Shown piece by piece: positions 24,636 to 36,323 of a stretch of 45,573 bases of DNA. Position 1 is the stretch's first letter. Each line of letters starts with the position of its first letter. Under the pieces are notes generated by a model. It did no database searches and was not told the origin of the DNA. It saw nothing but the letters and a program-made list of their open reading frames with translations. The position numbers and the translations under genes are program-made. The stretch comes from Deltaproteobacteria bacterium (GTDB lineage: Bacteria > Desulfobacterota > Desulfobacteria > Desulfobacterales > UBA2156): NCBI GenBank assembly GCA_019309485.1, contig JAFDGC010000017.1, positions 1-45,573 on the forward strand, in the 5' to 3' direction.

Positions 24636-25287
24636 GTTGACCTCCATGACATATCCATTTTTCCTGTATCGGCATGTTTTGTTGAATCCATATCAAAACC
24701 TTATCGAATTCATTTTTCAGCTCCTGCAAGGCCTTTCCCCGGTGACTCACCCGGCTCTTTTCCTCTCGGGTCATTTCGGCAAAGGTCTTTTCCAACGGCG
24801 GGTAATAAAAGATCGGATCATAACCGAACCCGCTGGATCCCTTGGGAGCTTCGGTGATCCGCCCTTCACACCGGCCCACATAGGTCAGGGCGGCGCCGGT
24901 GGGCACCGCCAGGGAAAGGACGCACTCAAAAGCGGCGGACCGGTCGGGAATCCCTTTCATTTCTTCCAAGAGGCGGGTGCAGCGGGTCTGATCCGACGCC
25001 TCGGGTCCGGCGTACCGGGCCGAATGCACCCCCGGCCTTCCTCTCAGGGCGTCCACGAGAAGGCCCGAATCGTCCGCCAGGGCCGGAAAGCCAAGGATCC
25101 GGGCCGTATGACGGGCTTTCTTGTAGGCGTTTTCCTCGAAATCCCGGCCGTCTTCTTCGACTTTGGGGATCGGCCCGAACTCTGAGATGCTTTTAATCTG
25201 TACCGGAAACCCTTTCAGCAGGCCCCGGATTTCGGCGATTTTGCCGGGATTTGTGGTGGCAAGCACCAAAATATGGGGTGGTTCCAT
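24625..25287 (-). CDS. rdgB: XTP/dITP pyrophosphatase (RdgB/HAM1)
   Basis: A 220-residue house-cleaning nucleotide pyrophosphatase that hydrolyses dITP, XTP and ITP to monophosphates, keeping deaminated purines out of DNA. Signatures are VLATTNPGKIAEIRGLL at the N-terminus, NAYKKARHTARILGFPALADDSGLLVDALRGRPGVHSARYAG with the catalytic D-D-S-G, and GSSGFGYDPIFYYPP plus SRVSHRGKALQEL at the C-terminus. A well-formed minus-strand promoter lies 46 bases upstream (25333-25361). It heads a unit with the nitroreductase and pckG. Confidence 0.95.
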   Translation of the reverse strand: MEPPHILVLATTNPGKIAEIRGLLKGFPVQIKSISEFGPIPKVEEDGRDFEENAYKKARHTARILGFPALADDSGLLVDALRGRPGVHSARYAGPEASDQTRCTRLLEEMKGIPDRSAAFECVLSLAVPTGAALTYVGRCEGRITEAPKGSSGFGYDPIFYYPPLEKTFAEMTREEKSRVSHRGKALQELKNEFDKVLIWIQQNMPIQEKWICHGGQHDR

Positions 25288-25332
25288 GAAACCTTTCGGG
25301 GTTTTGCGGTTTTATCCCTTTAAAGCGCTCCA

Positions 25333-25361
25333 TCTATACTTTAGAATTTTATTGGTGTAAA
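25333..25361 (-). promoter_or_regulatory. putative sigma70 promoter for rdgB
   Basis: On the minus strand TTTACA (25361-25356), 17-base spacer, TATAGA (25338-25333): four to five of six consensus bases in each box at ideal spacing. It lies in the 83-base divergent gap between rdgB and the TIGR02757 gene. Confidence 0.6.
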
Positions 25362-25370
25362 GTCGTTTCG

Positions 25371-26222
25371 ATGGATAAAAAACCGAACGGATACCTTTTG
25401 CAGGCGGCAAATTCCATGGGGGATCCACCGTTGAAAGGCTGCCTGGAAGCCCTTTATGCGGCGTATCACTCCAGGGATTTCGTACATCCGGATCCCGTGG
25501 GATTTTTATACGCCTACCCGGACCCTTTAGACCGGGAAATCGTCGGAATGATCGCGTCATGTCTGGCGTACGGGCGTGTCCGACAAATACTCAAAAGCGT
25601 TTCATGGGTTTTGGCGAAAATGAACCCCTCCCCGTCGGCATTTTTACATCAATCGAGTCCAAGGGCCATTTTTCAAACCTTTGATGGATTCGTGCACCGA
25701 TTCGCCACCGGGCGTCACCTGTCTTTTCTGCTGGTCGCCATCAGGACGCTTCAAAGGCGCCACGGGTCGCTTAATCGTCTGTTTCTAAAAGGCTTTTCGA
25801 TAAATAGGCCCACGGTTGAAAAGGCATTGAACGCGTTTTTGCACCACATCCTCGACGCCGCGTCCGGCGGTACCGGGCACCTGGTCCCGCTTCCGGACCG
25901 GAAAAGCGCCTGCAAGCGCTTCAACTTGTTCCTTAGGTGGATGGTGCGCCGGGACGCCGTGGATCCCGGCGGATGGGAAGGGATCCCGACTTCCCTCCTC
26001 ATCGTCCCCCTCGACACCCATCTCCACGCCATTTCCCTCCACCTGGGGTTCACGCTCCGGAAAAACACCGGTATGGCCACGGCCTTGGAGGTGACTCGGC
26101 GGTTTGCCGAAATCTGTCCCCGGGACCCGGTCCGTTATGATTTCGTCCTGACCCGTTTCGGGATCCGGGAAGACCTTGACCTGGACACCCTTTTTTCTTA
26201 TCTTTGCCCCCTATCGCCCTGA
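25371..26222 (+). CDS. TIGR02757 (DUF2400) family protein
   Basis: This 283-residue protein matches the TIGR02757 family. It opens LKGCLEALYAAYHSRDFVHPDPVGFLYAYPDPLDREIVGMIASCLAYGRVRQILKSV with the signature P-D-P-x-x-F-x-Y and D-x-E-I-x-x-x-I-A-x-x-x-A-Y-G; further on are KRFNLFLRWMVRRDAVDPGGW and VPLDTHLHAISLHLGFTLRKN (this last resembles the HhH-GPD/endonuclease III fold region). Biochemical function is not established; a DNA-glycosylase-like fold has been suggested by that similarity. It is divergent from rdgB. ATG 25371 has no strong ribosome site. Confidence 0.85.
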   Translation: MDKKPNGYLLQAANSMGDPPLKGCLEALYAAYHSRDFVHPDPVGFLYAYPDPLDREIVGMIASCLAYGRVRQILKSVSWVLAKMNPSPSAFLHQSSPRAIFQTFDGFVHRFATGRHLSFLLVAIRTLQRRHGSLNRLFLKGFSINRPTVEKALNAFLHHILDAASGGTGHLVPLPDRKSACKRFNLFLRWMVRRDAVDPGGWEGIPTSLLIVPLDTHLHAISLHLGFTLRKNTGMATALEVTRRFAEICPRDPVRYDFVLTRFGIREDLDLDTLFSYLCPLSP

Positions 26223-26261
26223 TGCGGGCATGCAGCCACAAGATGTTGTGTCTTTTCTCTC

Positions 26262-26290
26262 TTGACATACTACATGGGCTGTTTTAAGGT
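26262..26290 (+). promoter_or_regulatory. possible promoter before the NrdD-like gene
   Basis: TTGACA (26262-26267), a perfect -35, is followed after 17 bases by TAAGGT, a weak -10. It lies between the TIGR02757 stop and repeat copy C, about 75 bases before the start at 26366. Confidence 0.35.
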
Positions 26291-26293
26291 TTT

Positions 26294-26342
26294 GGCCGGA
26301 ACGCTTCCCGATAGCACCGCCTTTTAGGGCGGAAGGCTCCAC
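26294..26342 (-). repeat. palindromic repeat copy C (condensed)
   Basis: Reverse-oriented, shortened copy. Its complement reads GTGGAGCC, a hairpin CCGCCCTAAAAGGCGG, then GGGAAGCGTTCCGG, the start of one end and the close of the other end of the family with the linker lost. It lies 24 bases before the NrdD-like ATG, in its leader. Confidence 0.6.
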
Positions 26343-26365
26343 AAATTCGTATGAAGGAGACTCCC

Positions 26366-26713
26366 ATGGCCACGATGACCTGTGAACGGCTCTTCGAGCT
26401 TTTTGACATGCACGCCGACAAAAACGCCCTGGAATGGATCGGGCAGTGCCATGACTGCCGGGCGCCGGTGACCGTCCGGGCCGTTCCCCGGGAAGACGGG
26501 ATCCACGTCGAAGGGGGCGGTATTTATGAGCCGGAACCGGAGCGGTTTTTCCTGAAATGTAACACCTGCTTCCAAAAGGACCCCGCCCTGGGCCATTATC
26601 AACCCTGTGAAGTCTACAGCCGGGTGGTGGGATACCTGCGCCCCGTGGCCCAGTGGAACGACGCCAAACAGGAAGAATTCAAGGACCGGAAGGTCTTTGA
26701 CCGGAGTCTTTGA
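26366..26713 (+). CDS. stand-alone NrdD C-terminal-like zinc/glycyl-radical protein
   Basis: A 115-residue protein corresponding to the extreme C-terminus of class III (anaerobic) ribonucleotide reductase. It has a zinc site of two C-x2-C pairs (Cys28/31 and Cys65/68) and CEVYSRVVGYLRPVAQWNDAKQ (from residue 81), where R-V-V-G-Y (Gly89) matches the R-V-x-G-Y glycyl-radical motif of NrdD. The 500-residue barrel is absent, so it cannot be a reductase on its own. By analogy with GrcA/YfiD it could be a spare radical domain, or a zinc-binding protein that kept the fold; both are inference. The order here is zinc site then glycyl motif, the reverse of some NrdDs. ATG 26366 has GAAGGAG 7 bases upstream. 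Confidence 0.75.
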   Translation: MATMTCERLFELFDMHADKNALEWIGQCHDCRAPVTVRAVPREDGIHVEGGGIYEPEPERFFLKCNTCFQKDPALGHYQPCEVYSRVVGYLRPVAQWNDAKQEEFKDRKVFDRSL

Positions 26714-26823
26714 TCGTTTTCGGCAAACGCGACGAGAAGCCTTTTTCGAAAGCGGATTTATTTCTCGGCGGGTCTTGTTTCACCTTGTATCTGCGGCAAA
26801 CTCGAAAATCGCTCAACTCAGGT

Positions 26824-27786
26824 TCAGTACCCAAAAAACGCGGCCACGTATTTGAGCGCTGTAAAAACGATGATGCCGGCCAGCATCCATTTGATGGCCT
26901 TGGCGGGAACAAATTTCTGGCAGCGCGCGCCGAGGTACATGCCGGCCATACCGCCCACTCCGAACAAGGCACCCAAGAGCCAATCGGGAGCCACCGATAG
27001 ATTCGGGTACAGCGGCGCGATGGCCTGATAAAAAGCGACACCGGCCACGGAGGTGACGAAGGTGCCCATCAGGGCCGCGCCGGCCACGGTATAAACCGGC
27101 AAACCGAAAAAGGTTACAAAAAACGGTGCGATGATGGACCCGCCCCCGATACCGTAAACGCCGCCAACAATTCCCACGATGAAGCTGAGGGTGAAAATTC
27201 CCCAAAAGGAAACGTCGAAGGACTCATCATAGAACGTGTAGCCCAGCCGCTTCAGGTTGAAATGGGTGACCGTCGCGGGTTTGAAGCGCTTTTCCGCGTC
27301 GGTTGCCGCACCGCCGGTTTTCGAACGGTAGCTTCTCACCAGTTCCTGAAACCGCTTTTCGCTGTTCGCTTTGTTGTCTTTCTCCGCATTTTTCTTCAAC
27401 AGGTCGCGTATCATTTTAAGCCCGATATAAAGAAGAACGCCAGCGGCAAACAGCTTGAAATGCTTTGGATCGGGCAGGTAGGCCACCCGCACGACAGCTC
27501 CGATGAAAACACCCGGCAGCGTGCCGGCTATCACGACCCAGGTCAAAGGCCATACCATCCGCCCCTCGCGCCAGTAACGGTATACACCGCTCGGGATGGC
27601 CACGATATTGAACACCTGGTTGGTGGCGCTCACCGAAGGGTTGGTGTACCCGAGAAACGACATCTGGAACGGCAGCAACAAAAAAGCGCCGGAAACCCCT
27701 CCCATGGAAGTGAAAAAGGACACCACGAACGCCACCAGGGGTGGGATCCAAGGCGCGACTTCGATGCCTGCGGTTTGAAAGAACAT
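26824..27786 (-). CDS. TauE/SafE family sulfite/anion exporter
   Basis: A 320-residue integral membrane protein of the TauE/SafE (DUF81) family, two repeats of about four helices each. Repeat signatures are AFVVSFFTSMGGVSGAFLLLPFQ (residues about 19-41) and FIVGIVGGVYGIGGGSIIAPFFVTFFGLP (about 200-230), the G-I-G-G-G-x-x-x-x-P motif. A 60-residue charged cytoplasmic loop separates them. Relatives export sulfite or sulfoacetate, or import other anions; in a sulfur-cycling anaerobe sulfite is an attractive but unproven substrate. A strong AAGGAGG precedes ATG 27786 and lies in the end of the broken small gene just upstream. Confidence 0.9.
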   Translation of the reverse strand: MFFQTAGIEVAPWIPPLVAFVVSFFTSMGGVSGAFLLLPFQMSFLGYTNPSVSATNQVFNIVAIPSGVYRYWREGRMVWPLTWVVIAGTLPGVFIGAVVRVAYLPDPKHFKLFAAGVLLYIGLKMIRDLLKKNAEKDNKANSEKRFQELVRSYRSKTGGAATDAEKRFKPATVTHFNLKRLGYTFYDESFDVSFWGIFTLSFIVGIVGGVYGIGGGSIIAPFFVTFFGLPVYTVAGAALMGTFVTSVAGVAFYQAIAPLYPNLSVAPDWLLGALFGVGGMAGMYLGARCQKFVPAKAIKWMLAGIIVFTALKYVAAFFGY

Positions 27787-28039
27787 TCAATCCTCCTTTT
27801 CCAGACCGTCTGGCTGCGTTTCTGATTTATCAGGCGTCTCCGTTTTGGGCAACAAATGGCGGGGCAAAAAGAAAATTCCGGCAATCAAGGTCGACACCAC
27901 GGTCATGGCAATGACCATCGCCGCCAGAAACGAGTGCTGCTGCCGGGTTACGATATGAAAACCTTCATGTGATAGGTGATGATCGCCGAGATGACGGCCA
28001 GACCGAGAACAGGGCGGAGATGGTTAATATATGTTCCAT
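27787..28039 (-). pseudogene. small two-helix membrane protein gene, double frameshift
   Basis: ATG 28039 with a perfect AAAGGAG starts MEHILTISALFSV, but the frame stops after 24 codons. The next frame continues the helix as LAVISAIITYHMKVF, and a third frame supplies VTRQQHSFLAAMVIAMTVVSTLIAGIFFLPRHLLP and a polar tail ending in TGA at 27787, directly before the exporter ATG. Read together they make a plausible two-helix protein of about 83 residues. Two compensating indels are needed, so the gene is broken or the sequence has errors. Its position suggests a partner of the TauE/SafE exporter. Confidence 0.6.
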
Positions 28040-28200
28040 GCGGCGTTCTCCTTTCTCATCTGCGGACTGCCATCAAATCGGCGCCGCTTCGAACCGCAGC
28101 GGCTCGAACGTCAAATCCACAGCCGCGCCAATGCTCTGGCAGAAAAAAAGCCAGGCAAAATTCTGAAACCCTGCGGGAAGAGTCGGCCTCCGGGCGCAAC

Positions 28201-28709
28201 TTAGTCACCCGCATTCGATTCATCCGCCGGAGACAAGCTCGACTGGAGCATGGCGATATCGGCCTTGGCAGCTTTCAAAGCTGCGATGCGGTCGCTCATA
28301 CGCTTCACTTCCGTTTCGATTTTTCCACCATCGGCCTGTCGACGGCTGTGGGCCGCTTCCATGGCGCCTTTGGTGGTCCCCACGGTTTCATACAGGCGTT
28401 CCTGCGTTTTGCGGGCGAAACCGGCAAAGGAGATGTTCAGATTTTTCAGCATGGACCAACCGATATTTTCCACGTTGCGCCGGACCAGTCCGTCAGGGCG
28501 TTGAGCAGGGTGCTCTTGCCACGCTTGAATTGGCCGAGAACCGCCAAGTGAAATCGGCCCTCGGAGTAGCGGGATGCCAAATCGTTCAACTTTTGACTAT
28601 AATGAAGGAATTGCGGGCCGAGGCCCGAAATTATGCCGGCTGTTTTAACAAGTAAATCAGAAAGCTGAGGAGTTTGGGGGCAAAATGGCGAAGGTGCTGC
28701 TTGCCTCAT
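28201..28709 (-). pseudogene. dynamin-like GTPase, internally deleted remnant
   Basis: A good AAGGAGG starts translation at ATG 28709. The N-terminal part has the dynamin-family phosphate loop FHLAVLGQFKRGKSTLLNAL, then breaks: after LTD the frame runs into 12 unrelated residues and stops. The second frame supplies the far C-terminal helical region (VRRNVENIGWSMLKNLNISFAGFARKTQERL ... IAALKAAKADIAML) to stop 28201. The GTPase core and middle domain, some 400 residues, are missing at a junction near 28490. A large deletion with loss of frame is the simplest reading, and it is not explained by a single-base error. Confidence 0.75.
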
Positions 28710-28908
28710 TGATAACCTCCTTGTTGTAGTTGAAGCATTCATTTTGAATGCTCACATCCAGAGAGGCCGTTGGCGCATTCAGATAGTAAAAAACCGCCTG
28801 CGGGCCTCTCCATCAAAATCCCACCGAACATTGCTGCCGATAGGAGTCATCAGCCCAGCCCGGGCGGCTAACAAGGGGACTCCATCCCCGATGTTCCCCC
28901 CCTAATCA

Positions 28909-28952
28909 GGGACACGGTAAAAGTCAAGCCGAAAAACGTCGATCCGTGTCCC
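28909..28952. repeat. 9-bp inverted repeat GGGACACGG / CCGTGTCCC
   Basis: Perfect arms at 28909-28917 and 28944-28952 with a 26-base loop, just before repeat copy D. Such GGGACACGG palindromes often flank REP-associated (RAYT/Y1) transposase remnants in related bacteria, which is established only by general familiarity, not by a transposase here. The rest of 28710-28950 shows no gene. Confidence 0.45.
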
Positions 28953-28957
28953 CCGGA

Positions 28958-29073
28958 GTGAAGCCTGCTTGTCCTGAAGGGCGGAGCGCTCCGGCAAGGA
29001 AAATACCCATTTTAAGATTGCTTCCCTTGACCTCACCTTGAAAGGCAGGGCTTGACGGAAGCGTTCCGGTCAT
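28958..29073 (+). repeat. palindromic repeat copy D (complete, ~116 bp)
   Basis: Aligns end to end with copy B: GTGAAGCC start, first hairpin around CCTGAAGGGCGGAG, linker with GGAAAATACCCATTTTAAGA, second hairpin CCTCACCTTGAAAGGCAGGG, then GACGGAAGCGTTCCGGTCAT. The stems are less perfect than in copy B. It sits upstream of the fumarase promoter. Confidence 0.65.
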
Positions 29074-29100
29074 CCTGGAATGTCGGTGCCCCCCTTTCCC

Positions 29101-29129
29101 TTGACATGGGAAGAACATCCTCTTACAAA
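29101..29129 (+). promoter_or_regulatory. putative sigma70 promoter for fumarase
   Basis: TTGACA (29101-29106, perfect -35), 17-base spacer, TACAAA (29124-29129). The leader to ATG 29186 is about 50 bases and ends with GAGGAGG. It lies just downstream of repeat copy D. Confidence 0.6.
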
Positions 29130-29185
29130 AAGACTCTCCACGCCCCCCGGGGGAACAATTCTTATCATGGGAAGAGGAGGTTCCG

Positions 29186-30796
29186 ATGGTTGCGTTTTCC
29201 TTTGAGCCGTTGTTCGGACATCTGGATGACCTTTCGCCCTACCGGTGTCTTTCCCGCAAATATGTAACCCAAGGCGATTTTGAAGGAACCCCTGTTTTAA
29301 AGGTGGCTCGTGAAGGGTTGTCACTTCTCGTCGAAGCGGCCTTCAAGGATGTCTCCCATCTGTACCGGCCATCCCACTTGCAGCAGCTTGCAGCGATCCT
29401 GAAAGATCCGGAATGTTCGGCCAACGACCGGTTCGTGGCCCTGGAAATGCTCAAAAACGCGGTAATTTCCGCCGAGATGGAATTTCCCATGTGCCAGGAC
29501 ACCGGCACCGCCATCGTCATCGGAAAAAAGGGGCAACGGGTCTGGACCGGGTTTTCCGACGAAGCCGCCATCTCGGAAGGGGTTTTCAACGCCTATACCC
29601 GAAACAACCTGCGCTATTCCCAGAACGCACCGCTGACCCTTTTCGAAGAGAAAAACACGGGCTGCAACCTCCCGGCCCAGATCGAGCTATACGCCGTGGA
29701 AGGGGATACTTACGAATTTTTGTGCATCGCCAAAGGGGGCGGATCGGCCAACAAGACGTTTTTGTTCCAGGAAACCAAGACCCTGTTGACTCCCCAAAGG
29801 CTCCTTGACTTCATGACGGAAAAAATGAAAACCCTGGGAACGGCGGCGTGTCCCCCGTATCATCTGGCTTTCGTGGTGGGGGGGCTTTCCGCGGAAATGA
29901 CCCTCAAGACCGTCAAGCTGGCCACGGCGGGATACCTGGACGGGCTTCCCACCCGGGGAAACGCCGCCGGGTGCGCCTTCCGGGATACGGATTTTGAGAA
30001 AAAGATCCTGGAAAAATCCCGGGAATCGGGCATCGGGGCCCAGTTCGGGGGAAAGTATTTTTGTCACGACGTGAGGATCATCCGGCTTCCTAGACACGGG
30101 GCCTCCTGCCCCGTGGGGCTGGGGGTGAGCTGCAGCGCGGATCGAAATATCAAAGGCAAAATCACCGCAGAGGGTCTCTTCCTGGAACAGCTGGAGGCCG
30201 ACCCGGCCAAATATCTCCCCGAACCGGATGCGGTTCAGGAGGATGCGGTCTCCGTGGATCTAGACCGTCCCATGGACGAAATCCGGCAGGTGCTGACCCG
30301 CCATCCCATCGGCACCCGGCTCCGGCTTTCCGGAAAACTCGTGGTGGCCCGGGACATCGCCCACGCCCGGTTGAACGAACGCCTTAAAAGCGGGGAAGGG
30401 CTCCCGGCGTTTTTCAAGGATCACATCATCTACTACGCCGGGCCCGCCAAGACCCCCAAAGGCTACCCCTCCGGATCCTTCGGGCCCACCACCGCCGGAC
30501 GTATGGATGCCTATGTGCCCAAATTCCAGGAACAGGGCGCGTCCCTGGTCATGCTCGCAAAAGGAAACCGCTCCAAAGCGGTCGCCGAATCGTGTAAAAA
30601 ATACGGGGGCTTTTACCTGGGCTCCATCGGCGGCCCCGCAGCCCGGCTGGCCAAAGAGTGCATCACCGCCGTCAAAATCCTGGCCTTCGAAGAACTCGGC
30701 ATGGAAGCCGTCTTCGAGATCACGGTAAAGGATTTTCCGGCCTTTATCATCGTGGACGACAAGGGGAACGACTTTTTCGAAAAGCTTTTGGGATAA
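29186..30796 (+). CDS. fumA: class I fumarate hydratase (Fe-S, single chain)
   Basis: A 536-residue homodimer-type class I fumarase that hydrates fumarate to L-malate with an oxygen-labile [4Fe-4S]. Cluster cysteines are Cys103 ([10 protein letters not shown]), Cys222 (TAACPPYHL) and Cys316 (VSCSADRN), matching the spacing in E. coli FumA. Single-chain length distinguishes it from the two-subunit FumA/B of archaea. [26 protein letters not shown] is the active-site C-terminal segment. ATG 29186 follows GAGGAGG. Upstream lie a good promoter and repeat copy D; PFOR follows after a 194-base gap with its own promoter. Functionally it fits the reductive or oxidative C4 pathway together with pckG. 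Confidence 0.95.
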   Translation: MVAFSFEPLFGHLDDLSPYRCLSRKYVTQGDFEGTPVLKVAREGLSLLVEAAFKDVSHLYRPSHLQQLAAILKDPECSANDRFVALEMLKNAVISAEMEFPMCQDTGTAIVIGKKGQRVWTGFSDEAAISEGVFNAYTRNNLRYSQNAPLTLFEEKNTGCNLPAQIELYAVEGDTYEFLCIAKGGGSANKTFLFQETKTLLTPQRLLDFMTEKMKTLGTAACPPYHLAFVVGGLSAEMTLKTVKLATAGYLDGLPTRGNAAGCAFRDTDFEKKILEKSRESGIGAQFGGKYFCHDVRIIRLPRHGASCPVGLGVSCSADRNIKGKITAEGLFLEQLEADPAKYLPEPDAVQEDAVSVDLDRPMDEIRQVLTRHPIGTRLRLSGKLVVARDIAHARLNERLKSGEGLPAFFKDHIIYYAGPAKTPKGYPSGSFGPTTAGRMDAYVPKFQEQGASLVMLAKGNRSKAVAESCKKYGGFYLGSIGGPAARLAKECITAVKILAFEELGMEAVFEITVKDFPAFIIVDDKGNDFFEKLLG

Positions 30797-30877
30797 CAAC
30801 GGACTCGTAAAAAAGGCCGGCGCTCTTTTTCCGCTGACGAACCCGCCGCTTGCCTCCTGAAGATGGAAAATTTCCGC

Positions 30878-30930
30878 TTTAAATATTTACAAACTCATTG
30901 AATTCGAATATGCTGAACTTTTTAAATATT
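30878..30930 (+). promoter_or_regulatory. PFOR promoter flanked by direct repeats TTTAAATATT
   Basis: TTTACA (30886-30891), a 17-base spacer and TATGCT (30909-30914) make a sound sigma70-type promoter. The decamer TTTAAATATT occurs at 30878-30887 and again at 30921-30930, bracketing it, which may be a regulator site or simple AT-rich coincidence. The leader to ATG 30991 is about 70 bases. Confidence 0.5.
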
Positions 30931-30978
30931 ATCCCCTTATCCTGCCGCGGATTTGATGAGCGTTTATTCCACGCATAA

Positions 30979-34551
<3,573 letters not shown>

Positions 34552-34679
34552 AACAAACCCTTGTCACCTCCGCGTACACCTCCCGGGTGGTGCGGGAAGT
34601 CCTGCCCGAGATGCGCTGGCCGCGGTTCTGGAGGAGATTCGTCTGTTATTTCATTTCAAAGCTGCTACGCTGCGACACA

Positions 34680-34709
34680 TTGAAAATTAAAGGCTTGACG
34701 GGATGATAA
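34680..34709 (+). promoter_or_regulatory. possible promoter of the AsnB-like gene
   Basis: TTGAAA (34680-34685), 18-base spacer, TGATAA (34704-34709) in the 213-base gap after PFOR. The gap otherwise shows no gene or repeat. Weak but the best candidate. Confidence 0.35.
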
Positions 34710-34764
34710 TCGAAAAACACCTTGTCCGGCAAAGGATCGCGGTAATCATAAAAAAGGTGGCAAA

Positions 34765-36276
34765 ATGGCTGGATTTGTAATGGGGACAGGTGCCGTGACA
34801 CCGGAGGAGATGAACATCATGAGCAACCGGATCCGGCACCGGGGCTCGGACCGGGTCGGTGCGCACGTATTTCCGAGGGGACATCTGATACAGCATTATT
34901 TGCACGCGGATGTGGGGCCTTCAGGGACGGAAATTCCCGTGCCCCTGGCGGAGGGCCCCCATATCGTGGGGTATGACGGACACATGGGGAACTGGAAAGA
35001 CCTGGCGGCGTCCCTGAAGGTCACCGACGGCGCCTTGCGGGAAGAAAGGCTTTTGCTGGCGCTTTACAATACCGATGGCGTCGACATGCTCCGCCGGTTG
35101 ACCGATGCAGTCTTTGCTTTTGTAATCGTCAATAAAGACGGCTTTCTGGCTGCACGGGACCTTCTGGGGATAAAGACGCTCTTTTACGGATACGGCAATG
35201 ACCGTCTCTACCTGGCCTCGGAACTGAAAAGCATCATCGCGGTCACCAATGACGTTTACGAGTTTCCCCCCGGGCATTTCATGCAGGCCGACGGCAAACT
35301 GGTTCCTTTTACCGAATACCCCGAAATCCCGCCGGCGCAATGGGAAACAGACGCCCAGGCCGCCGTCAAAGAGATTCGACGGCTCATCGAAGAAAGCTTT
35401 TCACACCGCGTCGATTTCGTCTTCGAGACCGGGAGTCTCCTGTCCGGGGGCATCGACAGCAGCGCCATCGCCGTTCTGGCGGCCCAGGCCTTTCAACAGA
35501 ACACCGGAGGAAAGAAGCGCCTGAAAACATTTGCCTTCGGCGTGAATGAAAGCCAGGATATCCTCAACGCCCGGAAGGTTGCCCGTCACATCGGTTCCGA
35601 TCACCATGAAGAGGTGGTCGATTTGAAACAGATCCTGGAGGTATTGCCCGAAGTGATCTACCATCTGGAATCCTTTGACCCCTCCCTGGTACGCAGCGCC
35701 GTCTCCAACTTCATGATTTCCCGCCATGCCCGGCAAAAGGGCATACAGGTGCTGTTGTCCGGGGAAGGGGGCGACGAGGTATTCTGCGGTTATGCCTACC
35801 TAAAGTCGCTTCCCTTTGATGAACTGTATACAAACCAGATCGCCTGCCTGAAATTTTTGCACAACAACGCGTCCCTCCGCCTGGATCGAATGAACCAGTG
35901 CAACGGCGTGCGGGTGGTCACTCCCTTGATTTCAGGCCCCCTCCTCGATTATGCCCTGAAACTCGCCCCGGAATTGAAGCAAAAGCCCGAAGCGGGGGAT
36001 CGCATTGAAAAGTGGATTTTTAGAAAAGCCTTTGAAGCCGACCTTCCGGATGCGATCGTGTGGAGACTGAAACAGGAATTCTCACAGGGTTCGGGCTCGG
36101 CCGATGTATTGCCGCGGTATTTCGAAGAAACCGTCCCGGATGCGGAATTCGAAAAGGTCCGATCCCGGTTTCCGATGGTCCGAAGCAAAGAGGAATGTTA
36201 TTACTTTAATATTTTTACGTCCCATTTCGGGACCGGAAATGCGGTCAAAACCGTCGGCCAGTGGGTTGCCCTTTAA
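34765..36276 (+). CDS. asparagine synthetase-like protein without the glutaminase cysteine
   Basis: A 503-residue protein with the AsnB layout: N-terminal Ntn glutaminase-like domain (about 1-190) and C-terminal synthetase domain with PP-loop LLSGGIDSSAIAVL (about 226-239), HHEEVVDLKQILEVL and VLLSGEGGDEVFCGYAYL. Unusually, the nucleophile Cys1 is absent: the protein begins MAGFVMG where active AsnB begins M-C-G-I, and the family N-G-E-I-Y-N motif is replaced by GYDGHMGNW. It should therefore be unable to use glutamine, and may use free ammonia or make a different acyl-adenylate. It sits alone between PFOR and the convergent RACo gene (47-base gap). Confidence 0.85.
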   Translation: MAGFVMGTGAVTPEEMNIMSNRIRHRGSDRVGAHVFPRGHLIQHYLHADVGPSGTEIPVPLAEGPHIVGYDGHMGNWKDLAASLKVTDGALREERLLLALYNTDGVDMLRRLTDAVFAFVIVNKDGFLAARDLLGIKTLFYGYGNDRLYLASELKSIIAVTNDVYEFPPGHFMQADGKLVPFTEYPEIPPAQWETDAQAAVKEIRRLIEESFSHRVDFVFETGSLLSGGIDSSAIAVLAAQAFQQNTGGKKRLKTFAFGVNESQDILNARKVARHIGSDHHEEVVDLKQILEVLPEVIYHLESFDPSLVRSAVSNFMISRHARQKGIQVLLSGEGGDEVFCGYAYLKSLPFDELYTNQIACLKFLHNNASLRLDRMNQCNGVRVVTPLISGPLLDYALKLAPELKQKPEAGDRIEKWIFRKAFEADLPDAIVWRLKQEFSQGSGSADVLPRYFEETVPDAEFEKVRSRFPMVRSKEECYYFNIFTSHFGTGNAVKTVGQWVAL

Positions 36277-36323
36277 GGCAGCAGCGCCAAAAGGCCGCGG
36301 GAAACCGGGATGCCCTGCCGGTC

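Noticed and set aside
28040-28200. Small gene between the broken membrane gene and the dynamin remnant
   Set aside because: No frame with start, ribosome site and sensible composition was found.
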